Shown here one piece after another: positions 9,824 through 20,279 of a DNA stretch of 40,342 nt (position 1 is the first letter of the stretch; every line of letters begins with the position of its first letter). The position numbers and the translations under genes are program-made. The DNA lies in the NCBI GenBank assembly GCA_020631545.1, contig JAHDHB010000002.1, positions 3,669 to 44,010 of the forward strand, written 5' to 3'. This stretch comes from Saprospiraceae bacterium (lineage in GTDB: Bacteria > Bacteroidota > Bacteroidia > Chitinophagales > Saprospiraceae). Below the pieces are notes generated by a model that was given only the letters and a program-made list of their open reading frames with translations, searched no databases and was not told where the DNA came from.

Positions 9824-10705
9824 TTAGAAAGTCCAAACGTCATGCTCGAAGTTCTGGATACCTTTGTGAATTTTTTCAGCTTCAAAAAGGATGTCTATTC
9901 CTGCCTTATAATCTTGAATACGGCGGTCATAAACATTGGATTCCTTCATGATATAGCTAGAGAAATACCTCATTTCCATGATATCTTCCCAACTCATACG
10001 TTGAGCATCATTTCCTGGATTAAAAGAAGCGTTCCTTGCCAAAAGCTCACGACAATGTGGGTAATAAGCCCAGAACATAGGATACTCAAACTTGAAGTTC
10101 CCGTTGTCATCATATTCTTCCTTAAGTGGTGCAATACCAAGGATGCGAACTAGTAACATTGATGTTTCTTCATCAAAGAACCAAACCTCTTTAAGTCGGA
10201 ATTTCTTAATGTCTTCCCAGTTCAGATCATTCCGTACTACCTTAATCTTTTCCTCGTAAGTATCTGGGTCGAAAGTAATAATCGTATCTACAGAAGTACC
10301 CATAGAAGCGATTTCGTCCGGCTCCAGTTTGGTCTTAAATTTATCATCAATCGTACTGTATAGCGTAATTTGGCCATCCATGGCAGCATCCAAAAGGATG
10401 TTGATAAACGGGCCTTCCGGCCAAGTAAAATGCTTGTTCATTTTTTCACGAACATCAATAACACGCCAGATACGCTTTTCCCAAAACACATCCGCTTCAC
10501 GGATATGGTCATAGGAGATAAGCCTTCTGTCTTTGATGATATTCCTATCATATACATCATCTCTAGGCCCTTCTTCGTCAGTAGTTTCACCAGATTCGGT
10601 AAGTTCACTACTTTCATTCAAGACGGGTTGAGCCGTCAATGAGGCGCCTGTCATCAATAGTGCGCTCCAAAAAATGAAGCCGAAAATTTTGAAAAGGACT
10701 TTCAT
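9824..10705 (-). CDS. gldN: Gliding motility / T9SS protein GldN
   Basis: Last gene of the gldKLMN order. Sequence features include VYDRNIIKDRRLISYDHIREADVFWEKRIWRVIDVREKMNKHFTWPE and DLNWEDIKKFRLKEVWFFDEETS. Confidence 0.92.
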   Translation of the reverse strand: MKVLFKIFGFIFWSALLMTGASLTAQPVLNESSELTESGETTDEEGPRDDVYDRNIIKDRRLISYDHIREADVFWEKRIWRVIDVREKMNKHFTWPEGPFINILLDAAMDGQITLYSTIDDKFKTKLEPDEIASMGTSVDTIITFDPDTYEEKIKVVRNDLNWEDIKKFRLKEVWFFDEETSMLLVRILGIAPLKEEYDDNGNFKFEYPMFWAYYPHCRELLARNASFNPGNDAQRMSWEDIMEMRYFSSYIMKESNVYDRRIQDYKAGIDILFEAEKIHKGIQNFEHDVWTF

Positions 10706-10716
10706 GCGATTATTTT

Positions 10717-12324
10717 TTATTTGATCTTGATAACGATGTCTGGAAGTTGGCGACCAGCTTTATCACCAGGACACCTAGCCTTGATCTTACTGAAATAGTA
10801 AATATCACCAGGCTTTGCAGCGTTTTTCATGGTATTTGATTGTCCGGCAAAACGACCACCACGATTTATAGTCAAAATCGGGTCAGCACGCTTAGGAACA
10901 CGAGCAAACTCAAAACCATCAATAGAACATTTAGCTTCAAAATCAAAGTTTTCTAACTTAGCATAGATACCTTCCTGCCCTTTAAACTCCCCAGTACCCA
11001 TAGCACCTTTATTACAAGTACCAATACAAGGTTTTGGATCAGGAATACGTTTCACACGGAAATCATAGTTTGTAGCTTTCAAGCCACCACCAGACAACGT
11101 CACCTTAGCTTTTTGGCCAGGTTGAGTCACCTTGATATTATACTTAAATTTACCGTTTGGTGTCATATTACATCCACCTCCTGAACAGCTCACCTTCAAG
11201 GCGCTACTAGCGATACCACCAGCAGAAACAGAAATAGGATTGGTAACCCCAACGTAGAAAACATTCATTTTATCAGCAGAAACGTTCGCAGAACGCTCAC
11301 CAACTTCATATTTAAAAGTTTTGCTGAAATTGTCCCGCTTACCTGTAAACGGGTTTGTCAAAGCGATATCTACTTTGTAAGACTTCTCACCGATAGAGCT
11401 AGGAGTAGCAGTATAGGTAGCTACACCATCCTTTACAGGAAGCCCTTGCCCATTAACGCTAACGTTAACTTTGGCTTGGCTAGAAGAAGCACTCAAGAAG
11501 ATTTCTGCTTTATAAGGCTCTCCTTTAATGACGTAACCCTTTTCAGCAGAGGCTACGGCTTGGAATTTATCAAATTTTACAGTTGTTGCACCAATCTTAC
11601 TAGCTAAGTAATTAACGATGGCTGCTTCAGAAGTACGGGCATCATTTTGTAGCTTACCCAATAAAGGATAACATGCAGCTACAGGCATATGTCCAAAGTT
11701 GAAATCTTCCCAAGATTTTCCAGAATCAAGATAAGAAGAATCAATGCCCAAAGTCATTTGATTTTCTAATTCTTTAATTTCGGAAGGAATGATACCCAAT
11801 GATTTATTACCAGCAATCTTTTTAACAAGATCCAATAATTTTGTTTGGGTATCCGTAATAGCCGCAATCATTTTTGGGCCTTCAGGCTCAACTTTATCGC
11901 CTAGGCCACCTTCGTAACCTTCAACGAAAAAACGAGTAGGAATTTCTTTATCCTTATATAATCTTGGTCGTCCGATTTTTGAAGGAGTAGGAGCATCTTC
12001 AGCGGTAAAAGCACCACCAGCTTCCTCTTCCAATCGGTCTCTAACATCTCCAATATATTTGACGAAATCACCAACTATAGTTCTGGCATCTTCGGCAGGT
12101 TGAAGCAAAGGCTTATAATCCTGCTTCTTTTTGATGGATTCCTCCATGGATTCCACCACTTTTTCGTTTGCAATTCCAATAATACCGTTGGTTTTCTTTA
12201 AACCATCATCGATTTTGAAAAATGCGTTAATAATCTCCGCGGACACGTTCAAGGCCAACAGGGCAGTTAAAACAAGATACATCAAGTTGATCATTAACTG
12301 CCGCGGTTCCTTAGGTATTGACAT
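10717..12324 (-). CDS. gldM: Gliding motility / T9SS protein GldM
   Basis: MSIPKEPRQLMINLMYLVLTALLALNVSAEIINAFFKID N-terminal TM segment, periplasmic domains, position between gldL and gldN. Confidence 0.95.
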   Translation of the reverse strand: MSIPKEPRQLMINLMYLVLTALLALNVSAEIINAFFKIDDGLKKTNGIIGIANEKVVESMEESIKKKQDYKPLLQPAEDARTIVGDFVKYIGDVRDRLEEEAGGAFTAEDAPTPSKIGRPRLYKDKEIPTRFFVEGYEGGLGDKVEPEGPKMIAAITDTQTKLLDLVKKIAGNKSLGIIPSEIKELENQMTLGIDSSYLDSGKSWEDFNFGHMPVAACYPLLGKLQNDARTSEAAIVNYLASKIGATTVKFDKFQAVASAEKGYVIKGEPYKAEIFLSASSSQAKVNVSVNGQGLPVKDGVATYTATPSSIGEKSYKVDIALTNPFTGKRDNFSKTFKYEVGERSANVSADKMNVFYVGVTNPISVSAGGIASSALKVSCSGGGCNMTPNGKFKYNIKVTQPGQKAKVTLSGGGLKATNYDFRVKRIPDPKPCIGTCNKGAMGTGEFKGQEGIYAKLENFDFEAKCSIDGFEFARVPKRADPILTINRGGRFAGQSNTMKNAAKPGDIYYFSKIKARCPGDKAGRQLPDIVIKIK

Positions 12325-12446
12325 GGTTTTTTAATTTTAAGTACGTTCTTAAGTATAAGTCAACAAGGAATGCGAAATCTATCCATTAATGCATAAGCTA
12401 CTTTAAGGAAAACAGCTAAAGAATAGATTATCGAATTAATTCACAA

Positions 12447-13034
12447 CTATTTACCAAATGGGTTAGCCATTGCGGAAAGCATATTTCCATAAACAGAGTT
12501 CAAAGAACCAAGGTTTTTGTTCAAAGCACCTAATTGCTCTTTGTACATACGTGTATCGTCAATAGAATCATTAATATTAGCCATAGCTTCGTTAAGGTTT
12601 TGGTAAAAATCGCCCATCTTTTTGATTTGCTCTTTTGTACCTGTAAAATCAACCTCTTGAAGTGCTTTTAAAGAAGAAAGGCTACCAGACATAACTCGCA
12701 ACTCACCAAGCATGCCATCTAGTTGTCCTTCCATTTTTTCTGTATTAATATCAAGGTTAGCTCCTCCACCAGAACTCAATTGGAATCCCTCAACAGAACC
12801 ACCATACTTATCCAAACCAGGATATAGTTTTTCCCAGTAGTAATCTTTGTCAGGGCCAATAATACCAAGAAATGCAAAAAGTATAGCCTCAGTTACAAGA
12901 CCTACAGTCAACATCTCACTTGCATAAGGCCAGCTTTGAATTTTGAAAAGAGCGCCGAGAAGAACGACTGATGCCCCAAGACCAATGATGAGGTTTTTAA
13001 GGTACTTGAAACCTTTGGACTTTAAGAAACTCAT
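12447..13034 (-). CDS. gldL: Gliding motility / T9SS motor protein GldL
   Basis: Two TM helices at the N-terminus (LKNLIIGLGASVVLLGALFKIQSWPYASEMLTVGLVTEAILFAFLGI) and a helical C-terminus, in gldK-L-M-N order. Confidence 0.95.
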   Translation of the reverse strand: MSFLKSKGFKYLKNLIIGLGASVVLLGALFKIQSWPYASEMLTVGLVTEAILFAFLGIIGPDKDYYWEKLYPGLDKYGGSVEGFQLSSGGGANLDINTEKMEGQLDGMLGELRVMSGSLSSLKALQEVDFTGTKEQIKKMGDFYQNLNEAMANINDSIDDTRMYKEQLGALNKNLGSLNSVYGNMLSAMANPFGK

Positions 13035-13178
13035 TGTATCAGATTTTAAAATTAGTTAAAAGGGTTAGTTAAAATAAAGGATAGTCCTTCCAGCATAGGG
13101 GAACCAGTCCCCAATATTCTGGAAATTATTTAAATAAAAACAACAAACTCAAAATTGAAATTAAATAGACGACAACGA

Positions 13179-14423
13179 TTAGTTAAAATCGTTCAAAGAA
13201 CGCCCTAAGAAGGTCAATACACAGCGGAATCCTACATAAGACTTAGCCGTATCTTGGTATTCCCAGTGACGAGTACCCGTCTGGATGTAGAAAGCAATAT
13301 CCTTCCAAGAACCACCACGGATTACTTTACGTTTCCAAGCATTAGGATCATCATCTTCCGCATCAAAACGGATGTCAGGATTCAAATCATGTTGGAAAGC
13401 ATAAGCATTCTCGTAGAAGGCAGAAGAAGTCCACTCAGCTACGTTACCAGCCATACAGTACAAACCATAGTCATTAGGGAAGTAAGCATCAGCTTTTACC
13501 GTATAAAGGCCACCATCCTCAGGATAGTTTCCTCGACCAGGTTTGAAGTTAGCTAAGATACAGCCTTTTGCATTTCGGACATAGTAGCCACCCCAAGGGT
13601 ATGGAGCCCAATCATGTCCGCCACGAGCAGCATATTCCCACTCATGCTCAGTTGGTAGTCTGAAATCCTCTGTATGGAATTCACCGACTTGAGAACGGAA
13701 AGTATTCCAGAATTTTGTTCTCCAGTAAGAAAACGCAACGCCTCTTCTCCAATCTACACCAACAACAGGATAATCATCAAAGGCAGGGTGCCAAAAATAA
13801 TTCCTTGTCATAGGCTCGTTGTAAGAATAGGTAAAATCACGAATCCAAACTAAAGTATCTGGATATACAGAGATAGAATTTTTCTTAATGAACTTAGTTC
13901 GATTGGTTTGATAGTGATCATAAGCAGCTTTCTTCCAATCATACCATTGGTATTCAAAGATTAGCTTGCTTGTATTGATTTCACGTTTTCCTGAAAAACG
14001 CTCATCTTCAGCATAGTACATTTCTTCTAATTCCTCAGAAGCATACTCTAATTCAGCATCCCAATCAATAAGTGTAGTACCATTTTCAGATTCAATGAAA
14101 TGATCCATATATGTATGCGCGATAGAATCGCGAACCCAATCCACAAATTGGCGGTATTCATTATTGGTGACTTCCGTGTCATCCATATAAAAACCTTGGA
14201 TAGAAATAGACTTTGGTCTTTGCACCATAGTAGAATTCACATCTTGATCACTAGGTCCGATGTGAAGTGTTCCAGAAGGCACATATACCATACCATAGGG
14301 GTTAATCCCCTTCCATGCCGGCCTATTCAGCGTACCGGTCAATTGTCCGTTACTTCCGGACTTACAGGCCCCGATTGTTATGATTACAACAAGGGCTAAC
14401 AATAACTTTGGAAAATTTTTCAT
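13179..14423 (-). CDS. gldK: Gliding motility / T9SS lipoprotein GldK (FGE-sulfatase/SUMF1 fold)
   Basis: Lipoprotein-like MKNFPKLLLALVVIITIGACKSG; FGE motifs YGMVYVPSGTLHIG, DTEVTNNEYRQFV, RLPTEHEWEYAARGG, VIRGGSWKD, GFRCV. The ORF is open to 14462. Confidence 0.94.
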   Translation of the reverse strand: MKNFPKLLLALVVIITIGACKSGSNGQLTGTLNRPAWKGINPYGMVYVPSGTLHIGPSDQDVNSTMVQRPKSISIQGFYMDDTEVTNNEYRQFVDWVRDSIAHTYMDHFIESENGTTLIDWDAELEYASEELEEMYYAEDERFSGKREINTSKLIFEYQWYDWKKAAYDHYQTNRTKFIKKNSISVYPDTLVWIRDFTYSYNEPMTRNYFWHPAFDDYPVVGVDWRRGVAFSYWRTKFWNTFRSQVGEFHTEDFRLPTEHEWEYAARGGHDWAPYPWGGYYVRNAKGCILANFKPGRGNYPEDGGLYTVKADAYFPNDYGLYCMAGNVAEWTSSAFYENAYAFQHDLNPDIRFDAEDDDPNAWKRKVIRGGSWKDIAFYIQTGTRHWEYQDTAKSYVGFRCVLTFLGRSLNDFN

Positions 14424-14673
14424 ATTCGCACCCGAATTTTCGACAGATAAATTGTTAAACACAAGTATTTGGATAAAGAGAATTGTAAATATAGCTGATT
14501 AGAAAAAGATTAAAAAGAAATTCTTATCTTTTTTCACAACACAGCACATCATTCTTCTCGTTTTAAAAAATCAAAATTTAATCCCGAATTGGACTAAAAT
14601 TTCAACTTATATTTGGCACAAAACAACACTCCATTCAACTCTGCAATTAGCAAAGTCCTAATATAGGAAATAA

Positions 14674-15660
14674 TTAATAGAATCTCGGATTATAAATGAC
14701 CTTGGTCGGCACAGACCCTCCAATCTCTTTTCTAAGATTGTAGTTGATCATAATTTCATGAGAACCTTTATTAACTACTTTCAAAGGAGACAATGACAAG
14801 TCATAGGAATAAGCGACAGTAATATTATCCGTGACATGCATTCCTGCTAAGAACACAACTGCATCAATAGTGTTATTATTGTATCCACGGAGAGAAGACC
14901 CTCCAAATATTTTTTCATTATACTTCAAGACAGCAGACAATTCCGCTTGAGTTTGTATGGCATCAGATTTAACAAAAACTGATGGTTTTACAGCAAACCG
15001 ATTCCCAACTTCGAAGTCATATGCAAATATAAAAAAATAACTTCTTACTTGATCTATGTTTACGGTATTGTTGGTTGTCTCGTATGTAAAAGAAGCTGGA
15101 ATTAAATTATTCGCAGAAAACCCAGCTTCTATAGTCTTACTTTTATAATAAACTCCAAAATTTAGCGTAGGAGCAATCCCACTTACCTTCGTTAGCGGCA
15201 ATAAGTCATCATTATGGTTTATTGTTCCACTTTGATAAGTTCCTTCTGGAGCTCGTAGTTTAGTTCCATCTAAAGATTTTTGTAAAATTCCTCCTCCCAT
15301 TCCTACAGAGAAAAAAGCACTTTTCCTTAATTCTCTAACGTAATTGTAGGAAAAAGAAACACGAGTATTTCGTTCAGCCCCCAATATATCATTTTCTACA
15401 TCCAACCCCAAACCTCCACTAAGAAAATACCAAGGTAAATGTGCATTAAAATCTTGCGTAATTGGGCTACCATCTAAAGCTACCCATTGCTTACGAAATA
15501 CACCTGTAACACTCAACGATTCGTCTAACCCAGCATAAGCTACGTTAAAGTTATAAGGGTTAAGCATATACAGGCTGTATTGAGCAGGTTGCTGCGCAAA
15601 ACAGGGCTGAAAACTCCCTAAAATTAGGAGGAATAGTATCTTTGAGCAAAAATCTTTCAT
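14674..15660 (-). CDS. PorP/SprF-family type IX secretion system membrane protein
   Basis: FAQQPAQYSLYMLNPYNFNVAYAGLDESLSVTGVFRKQWVALDGSPITQDFNAHLPW is a typical PorP/SprF N-terminus. It is adjacent to gldKLMN. Confidence 0.9.
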   Translation of the reverse strand: MKDFCSKILFLLILGSFQPCFAQQPAQYSLYMLNPYNFNVAYAGLDESLSVTGVFRKQWVALDGSPITQDFNAHLPWYFLSGGLGLDVENDILGAERNTRVSFSYNYVRELRKSAFFSVGMGGGILQKSLDGTKLRAPEGTYQSGTINHNDDLLPLTKVSGIAPTLNFGVYYKSKTIEAGFSANNLIPASFTYETTNNTVNIDQVRSYFFIFAYDFEVGNRFAVKPSVFVKSDAIQTQAELSAVLKYNEKIFGGSSLRGYNNNTIDAVVFLAGMHVTDNITVAYSYDLSLSPLKVVNKGSHEIMINYNLRKEIGGSVPTKVIYNPRFY

Positions 15661-15748
15661 AACAATTTAATGAATCGCTAAATAAAGTTACTAAAAAAAC
15701 TCCAATGAAGTTTATAATATGACTAAAGGGTTAAGGAAGTCTTACTAT

Positions 15749-17812
15749 TTAACTATTCATTAACATTAATAGGTCTGTAGTTGTTTGAACAGGCATTTTG
15801 CAAATGTGCTCTTCACAAAGGTAAATCATAGTTTCTTCTTCTACCTCTCTACCATCTAATAAGGCATAATTTTCATTTTCATGATTTGACGCCATTATGA
15901 CTCTTCCACCTATAAAAAGCTGTTGTACTTCAGCGGCTATCTTCATGGCATCTTTCCCTATAATTGCAATTTCTTTAAGCGGAAAAACTCTATTTAAGGC
16001 TGCTTCACTCCAATAAGAAAAGGAGGCAGCATATTTTTCCATTGCTTTTTTCATCAACAACAGCATCTCTTCCGTTATCTGAGTATAGCTGTCTTTAGAT
16101 TTTATAAGTGCCAAGCGCTGTAGATTATGAATCATCATGGAATTACCGGATGGAACTGCACCATCATATAAATCTTTTCGACGATAAATTAAATCTTTTT
16201 GCTCTACAGAGGTATAAAAAAACAGCTTATTTTCCTTATCAAAGAACTTATCAATCGTGTAATTTGCCAACTCATGGGCTCTTTCTAAATAGCTTACTTC
16301 AAAAGTGATGGAATAAACATTAATAAGAGCATCAATCAAGAAGGCATAATCATCAAGGAATGCGGCGTATTGCTTCACTCCTTTTTTGTAGGTATGGAAA
16401 AAGGATAAACCTTTCTCATTGGCAAGCTTTTGCAAAATAAATGCCAAATTTTGCTTGGCAACCTCCAAATATTCCTCTTTTTGTAGAGCTTCGTAGGCCT
16501 TTGCATACGCTGAACACATCAAGGCATTCCAACCTAACAAAATTTTATCATCCAAACCTGGGCGTACACGGCGCTCTCTATGTTTGAGCAACGCATGATT
16601 ACATTTTTTAAGAAAATGACTTAACTTTTTGTGCCCGATATCATTTATACGGGCGAAATCGTTAAAAGTCTCACTTCTACAAAGAATATTTTTTTCTTCC
16701 CAGTTTCCTTCTTCTGTAATGCCGTAAAAAGCGCTATACAATTCGGCATCATCTCCTAGTACAATTTCAACTTCTTTTTTATCCCAAACGTAAAATTTCC
16801 CTTCCACCCCTTCTGTATCTGCATCTAAAGCAGTATAAAATCCTCCCTCCTCTGAAGTCATTTCTCGCCCAATAAATTCTAGGCACTCCATGACGGTTTC
16901 TTTATACAAGGTTTTTCCAGTCAATTTATAAGCATCTGCCAGAAGATTTACCAACAAGGCATTATCGTACAACATTTTCTCAAAATGAGGAACTAACCAA
17001 GCGTTATCGGTCGAATACCGACAAAAACCTCCACCTAAATGGTCATAAATTCCTCCTTTGATCATTTTTTCCAAAGACAACTCCAGATGTTCTAAAGCTG
17101 CTTTGTTTTTTGTATGATAATGATAATTCATCAGGTACCGAAGTCCCATAGTGCTAGGAAACTTTGGCGCACTGCCAAATCCTCCCTCTACCTTATCAAA
17201 TCGACGACGTAAACTATCAAAAATGCCCTGAGCAAAATCTTTTGAGAAAATTGTTTCTACAGAAAGCCCCAAATCTTCTTCCTTCGTAAAAGCTTGATCG
17301 GAGGATTTTATGTATTCCATCAGTTTTTCTGCTTGGCTTTCTACCGTTTCCCTCTTTTGAGAAAAAGTATGTGCTATATTTTTTAGGACGGCGAACCAAG
17401 ATGGTCGGTTATAAGCGTCCTTAGGAGGGTAATAAGTACCTCCATAAAAAGGCCTACCGTCTGGTAGCAGAAAACAATGAAGAGGCCAACCACCTCCGCC
17501 TGTAATAGCCTGCACAGCAGCCATGTATATTTGATCAACATCTGGTCTTTCTTCTCGGTCTACCTTGATATTGACAAAGTTTTCGTTCATGTATTGAGCT
17601 ATACGTTCATCCTCAAATGACTCCCTCTCCATTACATGACACCAATGACAGGTGGAATACCCTATACTAACTAAAATTGGTTTGTTTTCTTTTTGGGCTT
17701 TTTCAAAAGCTTCCTCTTTCCAAGCATACCAATCTACTGGATTATACGCATGCTGAAGCAAGTATGGACTCGTTTCATATTGCAAGCGATTGCCTAGTCT
17801 GTTTTTGTTCAT
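15749..17812 (-). CDS. Thioredoxin-domain protein, DUF255/YyaL (spermatogenesis-associated protein 20) family
   Basis: [66 protein letters not shown] and [26 protein letters not shown]. The ORF is open to 17836. Confidence 0.93.
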   Translation of the reverse strand: MNKNRLGNRLQYETSPYLLQHAYNPVDWYAWKEEAFEKAQKENKPILVSIGYSTCHWCHVMERESFEDERIAQYMNENFVNIKVDREERPDVDQIYMAAVQAITGGGGWPLHCFLLPDGRPFYGGTYYPPKDAYNRPSWFAVLKNIAHTFSQKRETVESQAEKLMEYIKSSDQAFTKEEDLGLSVETIFSKDFAQGIFDSLRRRFDKVEGGFGSAPKFPSTMGLRYLMNYHYHTKNKAALEHLELSLEKMIKGGIYDHLGGGFCRYSTDNAWLVPHFEKMLYDNALLVNLLADAYKLTGKTLYKETVMECLEFIGREMTSEEGGFYTALDADTEGVEGKFYVWDKKEVEIVLGDDAELYSAFYGITEEGNWEEKNILCRSETFNDFARINDIGHKKLSHFLKKCNHALLKHRERRVRPGLDDKILLGWNALMCSAYAKAYEALQKEEYLEVAKQNLAFILQKLANEKGLSFFHTYKKGVKQYAAFLDDYAFLIDALINVYSITFEVSYLERAHELANYTIDKFFDKENKLFFYTSVEQKDLIYRRKDLYDGAVPSGNSMMIHNLQRLALIKSKDSYTQITEEMLLLMKKAMEKYAASFSYWSEAALNRVFPLKEIAIIGKDAMKIAAEVQQLFIGGRVIMASNHENENYALLDGREVEEETMIYLCEEHICKMPVQTTTDLLMLMNS

Positions 17813-18036
17813 TTGTCTTTCTAAATGGCCTGTCAATGAATAAATTAACGTTATTCAACTCCATTAAACCACAAAATCTTTAAGGCATTTCCTAAGAGAA
17901 AATAAGTCCAAAAGGTAGAGGCTGAATAGATAAAACTGATTTTCAGGGGTATTTATTGTCTATTGAATAACTTTTTTTTGATCTTTTTGAATTTATAGAC
18001 CAAGTATAACCGTTTTCCACGCTATCACTAGTGGCT

Positions 18037-18095
18037 CTGTTCAGAAGCTCTAGACAGTTTCGACTTGTTATTTTTCCGCTATACTGCGTTGCTCA
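18037..18095 (-). repeat. Dispersed intergenic repeat, copy C (partial, inverted relative to copies A and B)
   Basis: AGCTCTAGACAGTTTCGACTTGTTATTTTTCCGCTATACTGCGTT resembles the reverse complement of copy B (AGTTCCAGACAACTTAAGCTAGTTATTTTTCCGTTATCCCGTGTT). Confidence 0.5.
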
Positions 18096-18103
18096 TGCAA
18101 GTA

Positions 18104-18143
18104 GCTAAAAAATAAGACCCTAGCAAACGTTTGCTTGCTAGGG
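18104..18143 (-). terminator. Rho-independent terminator after the hemD-like gene
   Basis: CCCTAGCAA acgtttgc TTGCTAGGG stem; on the minus strand it is followed by TCTTATTTTTTAGC. Confidence 0.75.
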
Positions 18144-18211
18144 TGTTTGAAGAAAGTAAAAAAACAAGAACTGTTTTTCAAAACTTCCCAATATCTTATC
18201 CTACAAGGCCA

Positions 18212-18988
18212 CTACTTTTCCACGAGCTTGCCATTTGATTTTTGTAGATACATATCAATGGCTTTGGTCATAGAAGGTACTTTTGGTGTAGGAACTTTAA
18301 TGTTAAGATTTAGGTCTCTATCAAGAATAGCTCCACAGGTCGTTTTGCCGAACCCCGCAATACGCGTTTCATTCTGCGCAAAATCTGGAAAATTCTCAAA
18401 CAAGGACTTAATTCCAAGTGGACTAAAGAAAACCAGCATATCATAGGTAATATCACTGAGATCAGAAAGATCACTAGAAACCGTTTGATAGCACATAGCT
18501 TCTTTAAAATCGAAATTATTGCTTGTCAAAAAATCTACAACATGTTTACTGCCCAAGTTGGAACAAGGGAGCATAAACTTCTCCTTCTTCCTGTGTTTCA
18601 ACAAAGTATCCTTCATGTCAAGAATAGTCCGTTTTCCAAAGAACACCTTTCTTTTTCGGTAAACGATAAATTTCTGAAGATAAAGCGCTATGGCCTCAGA
18701 AAGGCAAAAGTACTTCGTTTCTTGCGGCATTTTAATGCGCATCTCTTCACAAATACGGAAAAAATGTTCAATAGAGTTTCTGCTAGTAAAGATAATCGAA
18801 GAAAAATTAGCTGGGCTAACTTTTTGCTTTCGAAACTCCTTATAACTAACGGGTTCTACATGGATAAATTGTCGAAAGTCTATTTTGATATCATACTTCT
18901 CAGCAAGATCAAAATAGGGAGAGCGAACTGGTTTGGGCTGTGAAATCAGAATACTCTCTACTCGTTTGTAAATACTGTTATTACTCAA
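18212..18988 (-). CDS. hemD: Uroporphyrinogen-III synthase-like protein (HemD family)
   Basis: ESILISQPKPVRSPYFDLAEKYDIKIDFRQFIHVEPV, IIFTSRNSIEHFFRICEEM and DMLVFFSPLGIKSLFENFPDF...RIAGFGKTTCGAI match HemD layout. It neighbours a DUF4271-like gene. Confidence 0.82.
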   Translation of the reverse strand: MSNNSIYKRVESILISQPKPVRSPYFDLAEKYDIKIDFRQFIHVEPVSYKEFRKQKVSPANFSSIIFTSRNSIEHFFRICEEMRIKMPQETKYFCLSEAIALYLQKFIVYRKRKVFFGKRTILDMKDTLLKHRKKEKFMLPCSNLGSKHVVDFLTSNNFDFKEAMCYQTVSSDLSDLSDITYDMLVFFSPLGIKSLFENFPDFAQNETRIAGFGKTTCGAILDRDLNLNIKVPTPKVPSMTKAIDMYLQKSNGKLVEK

Positions 18989-19007
18989 CCTTACGGAGTT
19001 TTTTTGG

Positions 19008-20006
19008 TTAAACGATTGTTCCCCAAGTAGTCACCAACTTAACAAGCACTACTATAGGTGCGATTTCGACGGTGCAAAGGTAAATAAAAAAATGAAACTT
19101 ATGAAACGCTAAAAACTTATTAGCGATTATAAGTCCTCTAATACTGCGGTAAATATAGACGGCTAAAATCATTCCTCCTGCCAAATATAAGAGCGGTAGT
19201 TTTACACTTTCTGGTGCAAAAGCCAAGCCTACATTAAATGGAATGATCAGCAATCCAATAACTTGATTATAGATAGAAATCATATAGCTAAACAATCCAA
19301 GCTCCTTGCCGAAGGGGAAAATTCCACGCAAAATATTCAATAAAGAGTGACGTAAGAAAATCAACACTCCCACAAGAAGAACAAAGAGAAAAAGGATAAC
19401 TATACCTGCACTTCCTTTTAATAAATTGAGATGGTGAGCCGCCAAAAACAAGAAGACTCCCATATTTATTACATAAAACAAATAAAATAAGACAAAATAC
19501 CCCTGAGAAGAATCTTTTCGCTCTCGATGAAGCAAGCTCAAGATATTTGAATTTGTAAATGCTCGAAAACTATCTCGTAGTTCTGTCCCAAAAACGGTAT
19601 TAAAAAACGCTAATAAAGCCATAAGGAACAAGAAGATTCCCCCTAACCAAAAATGAGATATTACACTTCCTCTTGGTACATCAAGGTTTATATTAGGCAG
19701 TGAAGAAGCATTGGGTTTGTCTGTTGGTATTGGAGCTACTTTAGGATTAAAGACTTCTTCCCTTGGCTTTTCCTTTACTTCTACTTCTTCATTATGCTTG
19801 ACTTCAAAAGGATTTGACCAATCCACTTTCTCTTTTTCCTTAAGGGCTTCTTTCTCTTTGCTTTGAGCTTCCTTTTCTAGTTCTTCAAGCCGCTCAGGTA
19901 ATTCAAAAGGATTGCTAGAGGTATCCCCGTTTTGGGCAACCAAAATATTCGCCAGTAATATAAAAACTGACAAAAAAACTATAGATTTGGAGAGATAAAC
20001 ACGCAT
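19008..20006 (-). CDS. DUF4271-like multi-pass membrane protein
   Basis: Signal peptide, charged linker (EELEKEAQSKEKEALKEKEKVDW), then several TM segments. It sits directly upstream of the hemD-like gene. Confidence 0.72.
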   Translation of the reverse strand: MRVYLSKSIVFLSVFILLANILVAQNGDTSSNPFELPERLEELEKEAQSKEKEALKEKEKVDWSNPFEVKHNEEVEVKEKPREEVFNPKVAPIPTDKPNASSLPNINLDVPRGSVISHFWLGGIFLFLMALLAFFNTVFGTELRDSFRAFTNSNILSLLHRERKDSSQGYFVLFYLFYVINMGVFLFLAAHHLNLLKGSAGIVILFLFVLLVGVLIFLRHSLLNILRGIFPFGKELGLFSYMISIYNQVIGLLIIPFNVGLAFAPESVKLPLLYLAGGMILAVYIYRSIRGLIIANKFLAFHKFHFFIYLCTVEIAPIVVLVKLVTTWGTIV

Positions 20007-20279
20007 AAATATTCCCTAGTACAAAAAACCTTGAACGAAAAAATAAAAAAACCAAGAGTTATTTAGATAATACAATAACTCCATCATTAGGCTTTTATTT
20101 ATTTTTTTCGAAAAAGTGGCTCCTGAATCAAAAATTCATGCAAAAGTACGGTAAATTGTACGATTTTCCACCTTTTGATAAGCAATGCTTTTTAGGTTTT
20201 TCCTTAAACCAACGGCGAAACATGTTTTTCAACTCCTTAGATATGACGTAAATTTCAACAAAAGGACACAAAATTATCT

